From positions 1 to 64,000 of the forward strand of contig CAZLPU010000021.1 in the NCBI GenBank assembly GCA_964561475.1: a DNA stretch of 64,000 nucleotides. The letters are read 5' to 3'. The notes below the pieces were generated by a model that saw only the letters and a program-made list of their open reading frames with translations, did no database searches and was not told the origin of the DNA. This document shows, piece by piece, positions 1 to 7,646 of the stretch. Numbering within the stretch: position 1 is the stretch's first letter; each line of letters opens with the position of its first letter. The DNA comes from CAYUYV01 sp964561475 (GTDB lineage Bacteria > Pseudomonadota > Alphaproteobacteria > JAJFIK01). The translations under genes and the position numbers were made by a program.

Positions 1-251
1 ATGACGGCGACAACGGCGACGGCACCGGTGGCGACCCGGACGATGGCGGCGACAACGGCGACGGCACCGGTGGCGACCCGGACGATGACGGCGACAACGG
101 CGACGGCACCGGTGGCGACCCGGACGATGGCGGCGACAATGGCGACGGCACGGGCGGCGACCCGGACGATGATGGCGATAATGGCGACGGCACGGGCGGC
201 GACCCGGACGATGACGGCGACAATGGCGACGGCACAGGCGGAGATCCAGAC
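1..251 (+). repeat. 42-bp tandem repeat, about six copies, encoding a 14-aa Asp/Gly linker
   Basis: Units start at bases 0 (just outside), 42, 84, 126, 168 and 210, and then degenerate to about 300. Each unit encodes DGGDNGDGTGGDPD with few changes, all in frame. The array links the upstream catalytic part of the exported nucleotidase to its C-terminal half. Copy number probably varies between strains, and the array may run further upstream. Confidence 0.9.
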
Positions 252-1838
252 GACGGCGGCGACGACAACGATGATGGAGACGGCGGTGACGATGACGACG
301 GCGGGGTCGGCGACCCGATCACCGGACGGTTCGTCTTCGGATACACGGATGTCTTCCTCAACGGGGATGATATTGAGGTCCGTACGGAGGAAACTAATCT
401 CGGCAATCTGACCGCTGACGCCAATCTGATGGAGGCCCGGTCCGCCGATTCAAACGTTCTGGTGGCACTCCATCCCGGCGCCTCGATCACCGCGCCCATC
501 GGCGATACGGCAGGCGGCGAGACCGGTCTGACGGCGCGGACCCGGTCCAACCAGGATGCCGGCGCGAACACCAGTACGGATCCGGCGGATCTGGCCGGAG
601 CCATTGATCAGCAGGCCATCCAACAGGCCCTTGGCGACAATGAGGGATTGTCCGTCATTACTCTGCGCCCGGAGCAGCTTATCCAGGTCCTGGAGCATTC
701 GGTCTCGTCCCTGGCGCCGGGCATGGCGCCGGATCAATTCTCCCAGGTGGCGGGGGTCAATTTCAGCTTCGATCCCGCCGCCCCAGCCGGCGGGCGGCTG
801 CGCAATGTCATCGTCGAGGGACCGGAAGGGGCCATGCCGCTTCTGGTGGACGGAGACTTGATGCCCGGCGTGCTCGAGGCGGGTATCCGTGTGGTGACCC
901 TTGAAAGCCTCGCCAACGGGGCCGATGGCTATCCCTATCCGGACTTCGAAGCGGAAGATCCCGGCTTTGCCGACCGGGTGGACCTCGCACAATCCATTGA
1001 TGACTCCGTCGGCACCACGGACACCGGAGCAAATACCGGTGCGGCGACCGCCGACGATCCGAGAGCGGTCTTTGCCCCGGAGGGTACCCAACAGGACGCC
1101 CTGGCGGAGTATCTGCTCGCGTTCCATCCGACCGTGGATCTTGCCTTCACCCAGCAGGATACGCCCCAAGGCCAAGACATCCGTGTGCAGAACCTCGATG
1201 CCCGCGACGATGGCGTGACCGATCCTCTGGAAGCGCTTGGCAATGTGGTCTTCGGCGCAACCCGGCGGACCGACGACATCATCTATGGCAGTGATGTCCT
1301 CGACATTCTGCGGGGCAAGACAGGGGAGGACTTCCTTGTCGGCTTCAATGGGGGTGACATTCTGCGCGGCGGCCGCAAGAAGGACATCATCGCAGCCGCT
1401 GGCGGCAATGACGAAGTCAATGGCCGCTTTGGGCCGGACATCATCTTCGGTGGCGGCGGCGATGACATCCTCAAAGGGTCGAGGGGGGCCGACACCCTGG
1501 ATGGCGGTGCGGGCGATGATCTCCTGAAAGGCGGCCGGGGCCCCGACACCTTTGTCTGGACCACCGGCACCGACACGATTGTCGATTTCAATCGCGGCAA
1601 GGACAAACTCGCCATTGCGGATCTCGCCCCGGATCTCTCCGCGGAAGAGTTCCTGGACGGCCTCGAGACCATCAGAGGCGGGGTGCAGTACGAGGATCGC
1701 CAGACGGGAGACACCTTGATCCTGCTCGGCTTGGACATCGGCGACATCACCGCGGACCAGATCCTGGCCGGGCCCGATGGAAATCTCGACCTGACTGGCA
1801 ATGATGCAACACTGTCCTTGAACGTGTTCACGTTCTAA
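3..1838 (+). CDS. Secreted RTX 5'-nucleotidase-family protein (5' end outside window)
   Basis: The reading frame is open from the left edge (codons begin at base 3), so the start and the metallophosphatase domain lie outside the window. What is visible is an Asp/Gly-rich linker of 14-residue repeats. Then comes a 5'-nucleotidase C-terminal domain (about 305-1230) with the family-typical stretch TEETNLGNLTADANL and the block SQVAGVNFSFDP. Hemolysin-type calcium-binding nonapeptides (GGxGxDxx style, such as GGAGDDLLKGGRGPDTF) follow at about 1270-1570, ending in a short C-terminal tail. RTX repeats plus an uncleaved C-terminal signal are the hallmark of type I secretion substrates, and the next two genes encode such an exporter. 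The likely role is extracellular nucleotide hydrolysis for phosphate or nucleoside scavenging. The family call is firm; the substrate is inferred. Confidence 0.85.
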   Translation, partial: DGDNGDGTGGDPDDGGDNGDGTGGDPDDDGDNGDGTGGDPDDGGDNGDGTGGDPDDDGDNGDGTGGDPDDDGDNGDGTGGDPDDGGDDNDDGDGGDDDDGGVGDPITGRFVFGYTDVFLNGDDIEVRTEETNLGNLTADANLMEARSADSNVLVALHPGASITAPIGDTAGGETGLTARTRSNQDAGANTSTDPADLAGAIDQQAIQQALGDNEGLSVITLRPEQLIQVLEHSVSSLAPGMAPDQFSQVAGVNFSFDPAAPAGGRLRNVIVEGPEGAMPLLVDGDLMPGVLEAGIRVVTLESLANGADGYPYPDFEAEDPGFADRVDLAQSIDDSVGTTDTGANTGAATADDPRAVFAPEGTQQDALAEYLLAFHPTVDLAFTQQDTPQGQDIRVQNLDARDDGVTDPLEALGNVVFGATRRTDDIIYGSDVLDILRGKTGEDFLVGFNGGDILRGGRKKDIIAAAGGNDEVNGRFGPDIIFGGGGDDILKGSRGADTLDGGAGDDLLKGGRGPDTFVWTTGTDTIVDFNRGKDKLAIADLAPDLSAEEFLDGLETIRGGVQYEDRQTGDTLILLGLDIGDITADQILAGPDGNLDLTGNDATLSLNVFTF

Positions 1839-2400
1839 GTCCCGGCGGCCGACGACCCGCAGGCGCGGATCTGGCGTCTGGATCAAGGCGAAGCGGGCTG
1901 GACGGCGGTGTGGACTGGTCTCGCCTATGGCGAGATCATCCCTGTCCTGTTCCCGGATCGGCGGCCCCGGCTCTTGAGCGGGGTTGTCCCGTCCTGTAAT
2001 GTCCGCCAAACGTATGGCAGTGGCTGGGGCTCGGTTAGCGCAGTCTTCGCTTTATTGTTCCCATATTCCAAGTCCAACGACTGTCCGGGCCGGAGGTGCG
2101 GGGCAGGCATGGCGGCACAGCCTGTTTGCTCCTGAACGCTGTTAAGCCCCGGACGCTGTTGAGCCCCGAGCGCTGCTTGCCTGAGAACGCCCCGGGTGCC
2201 GGTCTCTCACCCAGGCCAGCCGTCTCATCAGGATACTTGGCGCTTGTGTTGAGATGCGCTGAACCGGGACGGGGTTGGCCGGGATTGTGAGGCGGGGGTC
2301 CTGGGTGGCAAGTGAACCGTGACCGGCCGCAGAGCTTCCGTTCAAGGATGGTTAACCGGAGGGCCAATCTCCGGACAGATGTAACAAGCACAGGTGAAGC
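1839..2400. other. Intergenic region, no gene seen
   Basis: These 562 bases lie between the exported nucleotidase and the ABC exporter. Open frames here lack ribosome sites and recognisable sequence. There are about two and a half imperfect 18-bp direct repeats around 2135-2180 (core GCTGTTRAGCCCCG). The spacing leaves room for a separate promoter for the exporter genes, but none is obvious. Confidence 0.5.
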
Positions 2401-4134
2401 GTGTCGATCGCAAGGATGGAGCAGGCGCAGGAAAATCCGATCGCCCTTTTGTTGAAGGGTGCCACTCGGATTTTCATGTATGTGGCGTTTTTCAGTTTCT
2501 TTATTAACCTGGTGGCGCTGGTCGGACCGCTTTACATGATGCAGGTCTATGACCGCGTGCTCGTGTCCCAGAGCACCGCTACGCTGGTTTATCTCACCGT
2601 GGTCGCGGTGTTCCTCATCCTGACCGGCGCCTTCCTGGAATATGTCCGTTCCGTCGTCCTCAATCGCATGGCCGGCGGCATGGATCTGAAAATGGCCGAC
2701 CCCATGTTCGGCCAGATGCTCTCCACCGCCCTGAAATCCCGGCGCTCGGGCCAGGCCCAGCCCCTGCGGGACATGGATATGCTCCGGTCCTTCATCGGCG
2801 GCAACGGCATCATTGTCTTTTTCGACGCGCCCTGGACCCCGTTCTTCCTTCTGGTGATCTTCCTGATGCACTGGATCCTGGGTCTGGTGGCCCTTGTGGG
2901 CGCGCTCATTCTGTTCGCCCTGGCCCTGACCAGTGAGATCCTCACCCGCAAGCCCCTGAAAACCGCCGCCGGCCACAACATCATGGCCACGAATTTTGCC
3001 GAAAGCAGCCTGCGCAATGCCGAAGTGATCGAGGCCATGGGCATGCTCAACGGCATCAAGCGCCGTTGGCAGAAGCACCACAACCGCGCTCTCGCGCTCC
3101 AGTCCGAAGCGAGCGATAAGGGCGCTTCCGTGAAGGCGTGGATCAAGTTCGTGCGCCCGGTGCTCCAGGTGGCCATGCTCGGCGTGGGCGCGTTCCTGGT
3201 GATCCAACAGCAGATCACCCCCGGCGTCATGATTGCCGCGTCCATCATCATGGGCCGCGCTCTGGCACCGGTGGAGATGGCCGTGGGTAACTGGCGGAAT
3301 TTTGTGCTCGCCCGCAGTGCCTATTCCCGTCTCCATGCCTTCATGGCCGACTGGAAAGAAACCAACAAAATGTCCCTGCCCCGTCCAAAGGGCGCACTCA
3401 CGGCCGAACGGGTGGTCGGTGTGCCGCCAGGGGGCAAGAAGCCGGTGCTCAAGGGCCTCAGCTTCGAAATCAATGCCGGCGAAGCGCTCGGCGTGATTGG
3501 ACCGAGTGCGGCGGGCAAATCCACCCTGGCCCGACTGCTTGTGGGGGTGTGGCGCCCGGCAAGCGGCCACATCCGTCTTGACGGCGCCGATGTGGCGACC
3601 TGGGATCATACGGAACTGGGGAATTACATCGGCTACCTGCCCCAGGACGTGGAACTGTTCGACGGCACCATCGCCGAAAACATCGCCCGCTTTAATGAAC
3701 CTGAATCCGAAGCCGTGATCGAAGCCGCCCAGCTCGCCGGGGTTCATGAGATGATCCTGCGCTTCGAGGAAGGCTACGACACGCGAATCGGGGAGGGGGG
3801 CGCCAATCTCTCCGGCGGCCAGCGCCAGCGTCTCGGTCTGGCCCGGGCGGTCTACAAGACCCCTGCACTGGTCGTTCTCGATGAGCCCAATGCCAATCTG
3901 GACGGCCCCGGGGAACAGGCCCTGAGAAAGGCCATGATGACCCTCAAATCCAAGGGGACGACTCTGATCGTGGTGGCCCACCGGCCCTCCATCGTTCAGG
4001 TGCTCGACAAGCTGCTCGTCCTCAAGGATGGCCAGGTCGACGATTTTGGCCCCATCGAAGAGGTGCTGCCGAAGGTTACCCGTCAAAAGCGCCCGGGCGG
4101 CAATCCGAATGCCCCGACGGTGGTCACGGCCTGA
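2401..4134 (+). CDS. Type I secretion ABC transporter (PrtD/HlyB-like), permease and ATPase
   Basis: This is the inner-membrane ATPase of a type I secretion system, which moves an unfolded substrate from cytoplasm to exterior with an HlyD adaptor and TolC. At 577 residues it matches the PrtD class, which lacks the N-terminal C39-like domain. Hydrophobic segments lie at about 22-48, 58-80, 137-180 and 252-288. The nucleotide-binding domain has Walker A GPSAAGKST (367-375), Q-loop GYLPQD, signature LSGGQRQRL (470-478), Walker B ALVVLDEPN (489-497) and switch His in VVAHRPS. The start is GTG with AGGTGAA just upstream. It sits downstream of the RTX nucleotidase and upstream of the adaptor, so that nucleotidase is its probable cargo. 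Confidence 0.93.
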   Translation: MSIARMEQAQENPIALLLKGATRIFMYVAFFSFFINLVALVGPLYMMQVYDRVLVSQSTATLVYLTVVAVFLILTGAFLEYVRSVVLNRMAGGMDLKMADPMFGQMLSTALKSRRSGQAQPLRDMDMLRSFIGGNGIIVFFDAPWTPFFLLVIFLMHWILGLVALVGALILFALALTSEILTRKPLKTAAGHNIMATNFAESSLRNAEVIEAMGMLNGIKRRWQKHHNRALALQSEASDKGASVKAWIKFVRPVLQVAMLGVGAFLVIQQQITPGVMIAASIIMGRALAPVEMAVGNWRNFVLARSAYSRLHAFMADWKETNKMSLPRPKGALTAERVVGVPPGGKKPVLKGLSFEINAGEALGVIGPSAAGKSTLARLLVGVWRPASGHIRLDGADVATWDHTELGNYIGYLPQDVELFDGTIAENIARFNEPESEAVIEAAQLAGVHEMILRFEEGYDTRIGEGGANLSGGQRQRLGLARAVYKTPALVVLDEPNANLDGPGEQALRKAMMTLKSKGTTLIVVAHRPSIVQVLDKLLVLKDGQVDDFGPIEEVLPKVTRQKRPGGNPNAPTVVTA

Positions 4135-4402
4135 TCACCGGACCGTTGGGAGGGCTGAAAGGGCGGCGGGCCTCAGCTTTGCGGCGCAAGCCCGGCCTCG
4201 CGCCGCAGAAATGTGATTGATCGTGAAGCCCTGGCGAGGGTTCTGGACCATTTGTGCCCAAGTCTTTTGGTCATGTTCCGCTTCATGACCAGGGCGGCAG
4301 GTTCAGTCTATCGCCCCTTGCATGTCCGTTTGACGGGCGGACGCGGGTTTGGCTTCGAAACAGGTGCGCACTGTCCCCGGGACAGCGGCGCGGTGGGAGT
4401 GA

Positions 4403-5821
4403 ATGACGATGCTGTCGAAAATGACCAAGGCCATCGGCAATGGTTTTTCCAACGCCAGAGAAGCGATCTGGCCCCGAGATACCACCACCGATGAGGACAT
4501 GGCGGCCCAGGATACCCCCGGCGAAGACCGGGTTCCGGTCAATCCCCGGCCCTATCTCGTGTTCGGCCTTGTGGTCATCCTGGTGACTTTCGGGATCGGC
4601 GGCGGTTGGGCGGCTCTGGCCCAGTTGAACAGCGCGGTCATCGCCACCGGGACAGTCAAGGTGTTCTCCAGCCGCAAGCTCGTGCAGCACCTGGAAGGCG
4701 GCATCGTCAAGGACATCATGGTCAAGAACGGCGATGAGGTGCAGGAAGGTCAGGTTCTGGTGGTCCTCGATCAGACCCGGGCCGTTGCCGACTCCCGCCG
4801 GGTTCAGACCCAGTATGACCAGGCCGCGGCCACCGTCGCCCGCCTGATCGCCGAACGGGACGACGCCGAGGCCATCAAGTTCCCCGATCACCTCATGGCC
4901 CGCCGTGACCAGGAGAGTGTGGCGGAAACCATCGATGGCCAGATGAAGCTGTTCGAAGCCCGCCGGCAGTCCCATGAAGGCCAGCTCAGCATGGTCGGCG
5001 AGCGCATGAACCAGTTGAAGGAAGAAATTTCCGGCCTGCGGGCCCAGGCAGAGGCCAAGGCGGAACAGATCCGGCTGATCACCGAGGAACTGGAAGGCCT
5101 GCGCGAACTCCATGAGCGCGGTTACGCCCCCCGGACCCGGATCCTGGCTCTGGAGCGGGCCGCTGCCCAGCTTCGCGGCGAGCGGGGCGATCATGTCGCC
5201 CGGGTGGCCCAGGCCAAGGTGCTGATTTCCGAAGCGGAACTGGAAAAGCTCCAGGTCACCAAGACCTATCGCGAGCAGGTGGTTGCCGAGCTGCGGGAAC
5301 GTCAGACGGAAATGTACGATCTCAGCGAAACCCTGGATAAGGTCGCCTTCCAACTGGAACATACGGAAATCCGTGCGCCGAATTCGGGCATTGTGGTCAA
5401 CAAGCAGGTGTCCGCCATCGGCCAGGTGATCCGTCCGGGTGAAACGGTTCTGGAACTGGTGCCCCAGGATGACAGCCTGATTATCGAAGCCCAGGTCCGC
5501 CCCCAGGATGTGGATGACGTGCACGAAGGTCTGGGCGCCAGCATCCAGCTCACGGGTCTGTCCAGCCGCACAACTCCCCGCCTGGAAGGCACGGTGACGT
5601 ATGTCTCCGCCGACTCCTTGGTGGACGAGCGCAGCGGCATGTCCTTCTTCACCGCCAATATCGACGTGCCCGACGAAGAACTGGCCCGGATCGGCGAAAA
5701 TCAGACCTTGATGCCGGGTATGCCTGCGGATGTGTTCATCCAGACCGGTGCGCGCACGCCCCTCCAGTATCTCGTCCAGCCGATCAGCGACAGCCTTGGC
5801 CGGGCGTGGCGGGAAAACTGA
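4403..5821 (+). CDS. Type I secretion periplasmic adaptor, HlyD/PrtE family
   Basis: This membrane-fusion protein bridges the ABC exporter and the outer-membrane TolC channel. It is 472 residues, usual for the family. There is a cytoplasmic N-terminus, then one membrane helix at about 49-74. A first half-lipoyl strand follows (LEGGIVKDIMVKNGDEVQEG), then a long alpha-helical coiled-coil hairpin (about 130-310) and the second half-lipoyl (TEIRAPNSGIVVNKQVS). A beta-barrel closes with the family-typical AQVRPQDVDDVHEG. It follows the ABC gene by 268 bases and is closed by a strong terminator, so exporter and adaptor probably form one unit. No outer-membrane TolC gene is in the window. Confidence 0.93.
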   Translation: MTMLSKMTKAIGNGFSNAREAIWPRDTTTDEDMAAQDTPGEDRVPVNPRPYLVFGLVVILVTFGIGGGWAALAQLNSAVIATGTVKVFSSRKLVQHLEGGIVKDIMVKNGDEVQEGQVLVVLDQTRAVADSRRVQTQYDQAAATVARLIAERDDAEAIKFPDHLMARRDQESVAETIDGQMKLFEARRQSHEGQLSMVGERMNQLKEEISGLRAQAEAKAEQIRLITEELEGLRELHERGYAPRTRILALERAAAQLRGERGDHVARVAQAKVLISEAELEKLQVTKTYREQVVAELRERQTEMYDLSETLDKVAFQLEHTEIRAPNSGIVVNKQVSAIGQVIRPGETVLELVPQDDSLIIEAQVRPQDVDDVHEGLGASIQLTGLSSRTTPRLEGTVTYVSADSLVDERSGMSFFTANIDVPDEELARIGENQTLMPGMPADVFIQTGARTPLQYLVQPISDSLGRAWREN

Positions 5822-5873
5822 TCTCCCACCAATCCCAGATTGATCCTCATTCCTGAGATTGATGATGCAAACC

Positions 5874-5907
5874 GGATCCTGTCCCTTGACAGGGTCCGTT
5901 TTTTTTT
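5874..5907 (+). terminator. Rho-independent terminator of the type I secretion cluster
   Basis: A 10-bp stem (GGATCCTGTC, 4-base loop CCTT, GACAGGGTCC with one G.T pair) is followed by G and nine T. It lies about 50 bases after the HlyD stop codon. Confidence 0.9.
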
Positions 5908-6062
5908 GCTCACCCGGGTGATTGATCCTGAAGCGTCCCACGCCCGTACCTCAGACAGTCCTAATACGATACAGTCCGAACACGCGGCGGCATGGGCGTG
6001 CGTGAGTTCTGAACCGGGCGACGTCCTGGGGCTGGGCGCTGGATTGAACGGGAGAACCCACC

Positions 6063-6722
6063 ATGATCCCTTTGGCTGACCGAAACCCGGCATCCAGGCC
6101 GGCCATTATGGGCTGGCTGATCATCGCGGCCTGCGTGATCGTTTTCGTCTATCAGGTGAACCTGCCCAGCGAAGGCGCCCTGGCGAGCTTCTTCTACACC
6201 TACGGCATGGTCCCGCTGCGGGTGTTCGAAGGACAACTGGTGCCGCCGGGAACGGCGGAAGTGCCCGCGATCCTGACGGTTTTCACCTCCATGTTCCTCC
6301 ATGGCGATATTTTGCACTTGGGCGGCAACATGCTGTTCCTCTGGGTTTTCGGCGACAACATCGAAGACCGGATGGGCATAGTGGGCTTCGTGTTGTTCTA
6401 CCTGCTCTGCGGCGTGGCCGCGGCGATGACCCAGGCTTTTGTGGATCCCGGTTCCGCGATCCCGATGATCGGCGCCAGCGGCGCCATTTCCGGCATTTTG
6501 GGCGCCTATTTGTTCCTGTATCCCACTGCCGCCATTCACGTTTTGATCTTCATCACCGTGGTGACCCTGCCCGCCGTTGTGGTCCTCGGTCTGTGGTTCG
6601 TGCTCCAGCTCGCTAATGGGTTGATGACACCTCCTGGTGCACCGGGTGTTGCATTTTGGGCACATATCGGCGGGTTCGTAGCGGGCGTTGTACTCCATCG
6701 GTTGTTCGTGAGCAGCCGGTAG
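6063..6722 (+). CDS. Rhomboid-family intramembrane serine protease
   Basis: This inner-membrane protease cleaves substrates within the bilayer. The 219-residue protein has six to seven hydrophobic segments. The catalytic dyad is visible: Ser139 in IGASGAISGILGAY and His201 in AHIGGFVAG. The structural HLGGNMLFLWVFGDNIE block in loop/TM2 matches bacterial rhomboids of the alphaproteobacterial type. An ATG start is preceded by GGGAGAA. It stands alone after a terminator, and no substrate can be inferred from neighbours. Confidence 0.92.
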   Translation: MIPLADRNPASRPAIMGWLIIAACVIVFVYQVNLPSEGALASFFYTYGMVPLRVFEGQLVPPGTAEVPAILTVFTSMFLHGDILHLGGNMLFLWVFGDNIEDRMGIVGFVLFYLLCGVAAAMTQAFVDPGSAIPMIGASGAISGILGAYLFLYPTAAIHVLIFITVVTLPAVVVLGLWFVLQLANGLMTPPGAPGVAFWAHIGGFVAGVVLHRLFVSSR

Positions 6723-6872
6723 AGGCATCAAGATCGTATTTGGGGCTCGCCTAGACGCGCCCGAGAGGGTAAAAGAAGGCCGTGGGACTAGACTCGCCGT
6801 ATTACTTCCGAGACCTTTCAGGACAAGAGCCTTTTGGGAGACGGGGCGGCATGATGGACAGCGGGGACTGAC

Positions 6873-7382
6873 ATGGAAGAGCCCGCAGACGAGTATGGTG
6901 ACATCCACGATCACTCCAATGCGCTTGTGCCGCCCTTCATCCTTCTGGGGGTGACGGCCCTGATTGGACTGTTGTTGGATGCGGCGACCGGAGCCAGTTT
7001 CGGCACCCTCCTGGCAGGTATTTTCCGCTTGCCGGGCATGCTTTTATTGTTGGTGGGCGGTGCCATCATCGGTATTGCCGGCTTTCAGTTTTCCAGCGAA
7101 GGCACGAATTTCCAGTCGCGGAAATCCACCCATAAGGTGGTGACCTCCGGCCTCTATCACTGGTCCAGAAATCCCGTCTATCTCGGTTGCATCATTGTCG
7201 GGATTGGTCTTGTGCTGCGTTTCGATGCGCCGGTTCTGGGTGTCCTGCTCGTGCCGGCCCTGATGGCGCTGCGCTACGCGGTCATCGCCCGGGAAGAAGA
7301 GTATCTCGAGCGGAAATTCGGCTCCGAATATCTGGCCTATAAAGAGGCCGTGAACCGCTGGTTTGGCCGACAGCCCACTTGA
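6873..7382 (+). CDS. Isoprenylcysteine carboxyl methyltransferase (ICMT)/PEMT-family membrane methyltransferase
   Basis: The protein has 169 residues with three to four membrane segments. The conserved C-terminal half is TSGLYHWSRNPVYLG, followed by a YAVIAREEEYLERKFGSEY block. His, the Arg-Asn-Pro turn and the two consecutive Glu are the S-adenosylmethionine-binding signature of the ICMT/PEMT superfamily. Bacterial members are mostly of unknown substrate, probably a lipid or small hydrophobic molecule. It sits 150 bases after the rhomboid gene on the same strand, without a visible terminator between. Confidence 0.85.
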   Translation: MEEPADEYGDIHDHSNALVPPFILLGVTALIGLLLDAATGASFGTLLAGIFRLPGMLLLLVGGAIIGIAGFQFSSEGTNFQSRKSTHKVVTSGLYHWSRNPVYLGCIIVGIGLVLRFDAPVLGVLLVPALMALRYAVIAREEEYLERKFGSEYLAYKEAVNRWFGRQPT

Positions 7383-7593
7383 GGCGCACCTTCAGCGGTT
7401 CCTCACCCGACCTGAGCGCTGCTTCGTCCACGGTCCATTAACGCAAAGCGGCGTTTTGCTCTCCAAACCGTAAACCACGCCCTCCCGGGTGATGCCGGGA
7501 GGTGCGTCGATCCGTGTGCGCTGGGATGGAGCGACGGACCCGTAGTGCGGCGCGCGTCTTAGGGCCTGACGATTGGCCAAGTGATTTGGAAGG

Positions 7594-7640
7594 GCGAAGG
7601 GGCCCGGCGAAGCGGCCCGGCGAAGGGGCCCGGCGAAGGG
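7594..7640 (+). repeat. 13-bp tandem repeat ahead of the phosphatase start
   Basis: About three and a half copies of GCGAAGGGGCCCG end just upstream of the ATG at 7647. The array lies in a possible N-terminal extension or in the leader. The last copy supplies the purine-rich stretch that acts as ribosome-binding site. Confidence 0.7.
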
Positions 7641-7646
7641 GGAAGT

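Noticed and set aside
1..411. A Thr/Ala-rich frame at the left edge
   Set aside because: It is an alternative reading of the 42-bp repeat. The frame encoding the Asp/Gly unit continues into the nucleotidase domain.
2035..4086. A 683-codon minus-strand open frame opposite the ABC exporter
   Set aside because: It is His/Gly-rich antisense translation of a gene with clear ABC motifs. GC-rich codon bias leaves such shadows open.
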